Origin: DATGLW01 sp035293965
GTDB lineage: Bacteria > Actinomycetota > Acidimicrobiia > Acidimicrobiales > RAAP-2
Length of the DNA stretch: 24,745 nt
Assembly: GCA_035293965.1 (NCBI GenBank)
Contig: DATGLW010000026.1
Location: forward strand, 1 to 24,745
Reading direction: 5' to 3'
Within the stretch, counting starts at the first letter, position 1. Each line of letters begins with the position of its first letter. The notes under the pieces are model-generated. The model was given only the letters and a program-made list of their open reading frames with translations, was not told the DNA's origin and ran no database searches. Made by a program: the position numbers and the translations under genes. Shown here in pieces: positions 22,181-24,745 of this stretch.

Positions 22181-23494
22181 TCAGCGCGACTCGAGCCGGC
22201 CGACGACGGGCTCGCCCTGCCAGTAGGGGGCGAGCGCGGCCGGCAGGCGCACGGTGCCGTCCGGCTGACGACCACGCTCCACGAGCGCCGCCCAGACCCT
22301 CGGCCACGCCAGTGCCGACCCGTTCAAGGTGTGGACGAAGCGCAGGGAGCCGCCGGCAGCCGGCCGGTAGCGGACGTTCGCCCGGCGCGCCTGGTAGTCG
22401 CGGAACCAGCTGACCGACGACACCTCGAGCCACTGGTCGCTGCCGGGGGCGTAGACCTCGAGGTCGAAGGTCCGCGCCGATGAGGCGCCGAGGTCGCCGG
22501 CGCACAGGTCGAGCACCCGGTAGGGCAGCTCGAGCTCGCGGAGCAGTCCCTCCGCCCTTGCCAGGATGTCCGCGTGCACCTGCGGTGCCTGCTCCTCGGT
22601 GGCGTAGGCGAACAGCTCCACCTTGTCGAACTCGTGCACCCGCAGGAGCCCACGGGTCTCACGCCCGGCGGCGCCGGCCTCGCGCCGGAAACACGGGGTG
22701 ACGGCGCAGAGGCGCAGGGGCAGCTCGTGCTCGGCGAGGATGTCGCCCCGGCGCAGCGAGGTGAGGGGCACCTCGGCGGTCGGGATGGCCCACAGGCCGT
22801 CGCGCTCGACGTGGTACGCCTCGTCGGCGAACTTCGGCAGGTGCCCGGTCGAGGTCATCGTGTCGGTGAGCACGAGCGAGGGCGGCCGGACCTCCTCGTA
22901 GGCGTCGGCGTGGCGGGCGAGGGCGAGGGAGGTGAGCGCCCGCAGCAGCCTCGCCCCGTCACCCCGGAACAGGGGGAACATCGACCCCGACAGCCTGGCT
23001 CCCGCCTCCATGTCGAGCAGCCCGAGCTCGGTGCCCACCTCCCAGTGCGGGACCCGCTGGTGGTCGGCAACCGGCTGCTCCGGACGCCCCGCGTCGATGC
23101 CCGGCCACCATCGGCGGACCTCCACGTTGTCGGCCGCCCCGGCGCCGTCGGGCGCCTCGTCGGCCGGCAGGTTCGGCAGGTACAGCAGCGCCTGGTGGAG
23201 CTGGGCCTCGAGGGCGTCGGCCACCTCGCCAGCCGCCCGCTCCTCGTCGCCGATCGCCCGGCTCTCCGCGGCGAGCACGTCGGCCTGGGCCTGGTCGCCC
23301 GAACGCCTCGCGGCGCCGACCTCGCGCGACAGCGCCTTCACCCGCGCCCGCAACGCCTCGCGCGCCGCCAGCTGCTCGCGGTGGGCGGCGTCGAGGGAGG
23401 CGATGCGCGCCACCTCCGCCGGGTCGACGCCGCGGCGCGCCAGCAGGGCGGCCACGCGCTCGGGCTCCCGTCGCACCAGGCGGATGTCGATCAT
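22181..23494 (-). CDS. serS: Seryl-tRNA synthetase
   Basis: A 437-residue class II synthetase that charges tRNA-Ser. The N-terminal coiled-coil arm (about 30-105, rich in Ala, Glu and Arg) grips the long variable arm of tRNA-Ser. The catalytic domain has TSTGHLPKF, the serine-binding TAE (239-241), motif 2 FRREAG-x(3)-RETRGLLRVHEFDKVE (269-292) and a motif 3 reading NGSALAWPRVWAALVE (391-406). The usual motif 3 is NGSGLAVGRT; the ATP-contacting Arg is kept. The region SSVSWFRDYQARRANVR also differs from the common SSCSNCxDFQARR. The ATG at 23494 (MIDIRLVRREP) is the family-typical start. It is the normal length, and its divergent neighbour is the ABC transporter. Confidence 0.96.
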   Translation of the reverse strand: MIDIRLVRREPERVAALLARRGVDPAEVARIASLDAAHREQLAAREALRARVKALSREVGAARRSGDQAQADVLAAESRAIGDEERAAGEVADALEAQLHQALLYLPNLPADEAPDGAGAADNVEVRRWWPGIDAGRPEQPVADHQRVPHWEVGTELGLLDMEAGARLSGSMFPLFRGDGARLLRALTSLALARHADAYEEVRPPSLVLTDTMTSTGHLPKFADEAYHVERDGLWAIPTAEVPLTSLRRGDILAEHELPLRLCAVTPCFRREAGAAGRETRGLLRVHEFDKVELFAYATEEQAPQVHADILARAEGLLRELELPYRVLDLCAGDLGASSARTFDLEVYAPGSDQWLEVSSVSWFRDYQARRANVRYRPAAGGSLRFVHTLNGSALAWPRVWAALVERGRQPDGTVRLPAALAPYWQGEPVVGRLESR

Positions 23495-23513
23495 GGTGGC
23501 GCCAACGGTAGCG

Positions 23514-23535
23514 TGCAGCCATATGCAGCCTGCAG
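23514..23535. repeat. TGCAGCC repeats in the serS/ABC intergenic region
   Basis: TGCAGCC occurs at 23514-23520 and 23524-23530, one helical turn apart, followed by TGCAG at 23531-23535. The repeats lie 20-41 bp upstream of the serS start, where a promoter is expected. A regulatory role is only a possibility. Confidence 0.3.
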
Positions 23536-23606
23536 TCCCCGGCCCCTGGCCGAGCCATCGTGGGGCGCCGGCAGCCCCGGCGAGTGTTGAACGGGAAGGC
23601 ACGGGA

Positions 23607-24611
23607 ATGCGGGGCACGGGAGCGCCGGGCACAGGGTCCACCGTCGAGCGCGAGCGTGTCGAGCGCGAAGGGGGCGAAGGGATCGCGTGCGACGGCCTGG
23701 TCGTGCGCTACGGGGAGCGGACCGCCGTCGACGGCCTGTCGCTGGCCGTTCGCCCGGGCGAGGTCGTCGCCCTGCTCGGACCGAACGGGGCGGGCAAGAC
23801 GTCCACCGTGGAGACCCTCGAGGGGTACCGGCGGCCCGCAGCAGGACGCGTCCGGGTCCTCGGGCTCGACCCGATCGCCGACCACGCGCAGCTCGTCGGG
23901 CGCGTCGGCGTGATGCTCCAGCGCGGCGGCGTCTACCCCATGCTCAATCCGCGCCAGCTGCTCCGCCTCTTCGCCCGCTACTACACGCGCCCTGCCAACC
24001 CTGAGGACCTCCTCGCGCTGGTTGCCTTGGAGCAGGTGGCGCGCACCCCGTGGCGCCACCTGTCGGGCGGCGAGCAGCAGCGCCTGTCCCTCGCGCTGGC
24101 CCTCGTCGGCCGGCCCGAGGCCGTCTTCCTCGACGAGCCCACGGCAGGGGTCGACCCCGAGGGGCGCCTCGTGGTGCGCCGCGTGGTCGAGGGGCTGCGC
24201 GACGAAGGAGCCTGCGTGCTGCTCACCACGCACGAGCTGGCCGAGGCCGAGCACATGGCCGACCGCGTCGTCATCGTCAACCGGGGGCGGGCGGTGGCCG
24301 CCGGGGCGCCGTCGGAGCTGGCCGCTGGCGTGCTCGGCGGGCCCCAGGTGACCTTCAGCGCCCCGGCAGGCCTCGACACCGCCGCGCTCGGGGCCGCCCT
24401 CGGGGCACGCGTGACCGAGCGGTCGCCGGGCCGCTACGAGGTGGCCGCCGCCGTCACCCCGGCCCTCACCGCCGCCCTCGCCTCCTGGCTGGCCGAGCAC
24501 GACGCCACCCTCACCGACCTGCGCACGAGCCGCACCCTCGAGGAGGCCTACCTGGCGATCGTCGGGGACGCTGCCGCCTCCGGTCCCGAGCCGGCAGGGG
24601 CCGCACGGTGA
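23607..24611 (+). CDS. ABC transporter ATP-binding protein (ABC-2 exporter type)
   Basis: A 334-residue ATPase subunit of a drug/lipid-type exporter. Walker A LLGPNGAGKTST is at about 56-67, the Q-loop VMLQRGG at about 102-108, the signature LSGGEQQR at about 152-159 and Walker B VFLDEPTAGVDP at about 173-184, followed by the switch His in TTHELAEAEHM. The C-terminal 80 residues after VVIVNRGRAVAAG form the extra domain seen in this subfamily. The ATG at 23607 has GGGAAGG at 23593-23599, seven bases upstream. The first 25 residues (GTGAPGTG then VERERVEREGG) are unlike the family and disordered-looking. The stop overlaps the permease start as GTGA. The substrate is unknown. Confidence 0.92.
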   Translation: MRGTGAPGTGSTVERERVEREGGEGIACDGLVVRYGERTAVDGLSLAVRPGEVVALLGPNGAGKTSTVETLEGYRRPAAGRVRVLGLDPIADHAQLVGRVGVMLQRGGVYPMLNPRQLLRLFARYYTRPANPEDLLALVALEQVARTPWRHLSGGEQQRLSLALALVGRPEAVFLDEPTAGVDPEGRLVVRRVVEGLRDEGACVLLTTHELAEAEHMADRVVIVNRGRAVAAGAPSELAAGVLGGPQVTFSAPAGLDTAALGAALGARVTERSPGRYEVAAAVTPALTAALASWLAEHDATLTDLRTSRTLEEAYLAIVGDAAASGPEPAGAAR

Positions 24612-24745
24612 GGGCGCTCGCCGCCCAGACGCGGGCGGAGACCTACATGACCCTCCGGCGCGGCGAGACCCTCTTGCTCACCATCGGGATCCCCGTCGTC
24701 TTCCTGGCCTTCTTCGCCAGCGTGCACGTGATCCCGACCGGCGAG
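24608..24745 (+). CDS. ABC-2 type permease, N-terminal fragment
   Basis: The first 46 codons of a membrane protein cut by the window end. It begins with the GTG overlapping the ATPase stop, then a short amphipathic stretch with RAETYMTLRRGETLLLT, typical of the start of ABC-2 permeases. The first membrane helix follows (IGIPVVFLAFFASVHVI). It would form the channel for the upstream ATPase. Confidence 0.8.
   Translation, partial: MRALAAQTRAETYMTLRRGETLLLTIGIPVVFLAFFASVHVIPTGE

Noticed and set aside
1..24745. CRISPR array or rRNA
   Set aside because: No regularly spaced repeats with unique spacers and no rRNA-like sequence were seen on either strand.

Overview
The window is high-GC actinobacterial DNA, possibly Acidimicrobiia-like. 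The lineage is inferred from a SCO6880/SCO6881-type secretion cluster, a SenX3/RegX3-like two-component pair, and gene density with many ATGA/GTGA stop/start overlaps. It falls into two parts that meet at a tRNA-Arg(ACG) gene at about 10.64-10.71 kb.

Left part (1-10640): the right end of an integrated island whose left end lies outside the window. A tyrosine integrase (9322-10506) sits just 3' of the tRNA-Arg, with a cluster of short repeats between them that looks like an attachment/arm-site region. The cargo is defence-like. A five-gene, overlapping minus-strand operon reads: TIGR04255-family protein, XRE-type regulator, an unrecognised 258-aa protein with a THDCQL motif, type III Mod methyltransferase, and a type III Res gene broken by a frameshift and an amber codon. 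A divergent 55-aa basic protein shares the operon's promoter region, which carries three TTCCCA boxes. Next come a JAB/RadC-like gene damaged by two compensating frame changes, a Phd/YefM antitoxin without a toxin but with a TGTACA palindrome in its promoter, and a UvrD-type helicase. The island is visibly less G+C-rich than the DNA to its right.

Right part (10715-24745): chromosome-like, very G+C-rich DNA. A minus-strand run encodes conjugation/type-IV-secretion-like proteins in the order DUF6112-like small membrane protein, SCO6881-like polytopic protein, SCO6880-family protein, VirB4-like ATPase and TraG/VirD4-like coupling ATPase. It is followed by bluB (5,6-dimethylbenzimidazole synthase) and a ROK-family sugar kinase. 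No relaxase is visible. Divergent from this run is a SenX3-like histidine kinase and PhoB/RegX3-like regulator pair, coupled by a GTGA overlap. Then come convergent serS and a divergent ABC transporter (ATPase plus the first 46 codons of a permease, cut by the window end).

Main points of interest: the overlapping five-gene modification operon with a dead restriction subunit and its operator-like repeats; the toxin-less antitoxin next to a helicase; the integrase/tRNA boundary with CAGTAGC repeats; the relaxase-less secretion cluster; and several local repeats, including a 58-bp tandem duplication between traG and bluB and an 18-bp minisatellite inside virB4.
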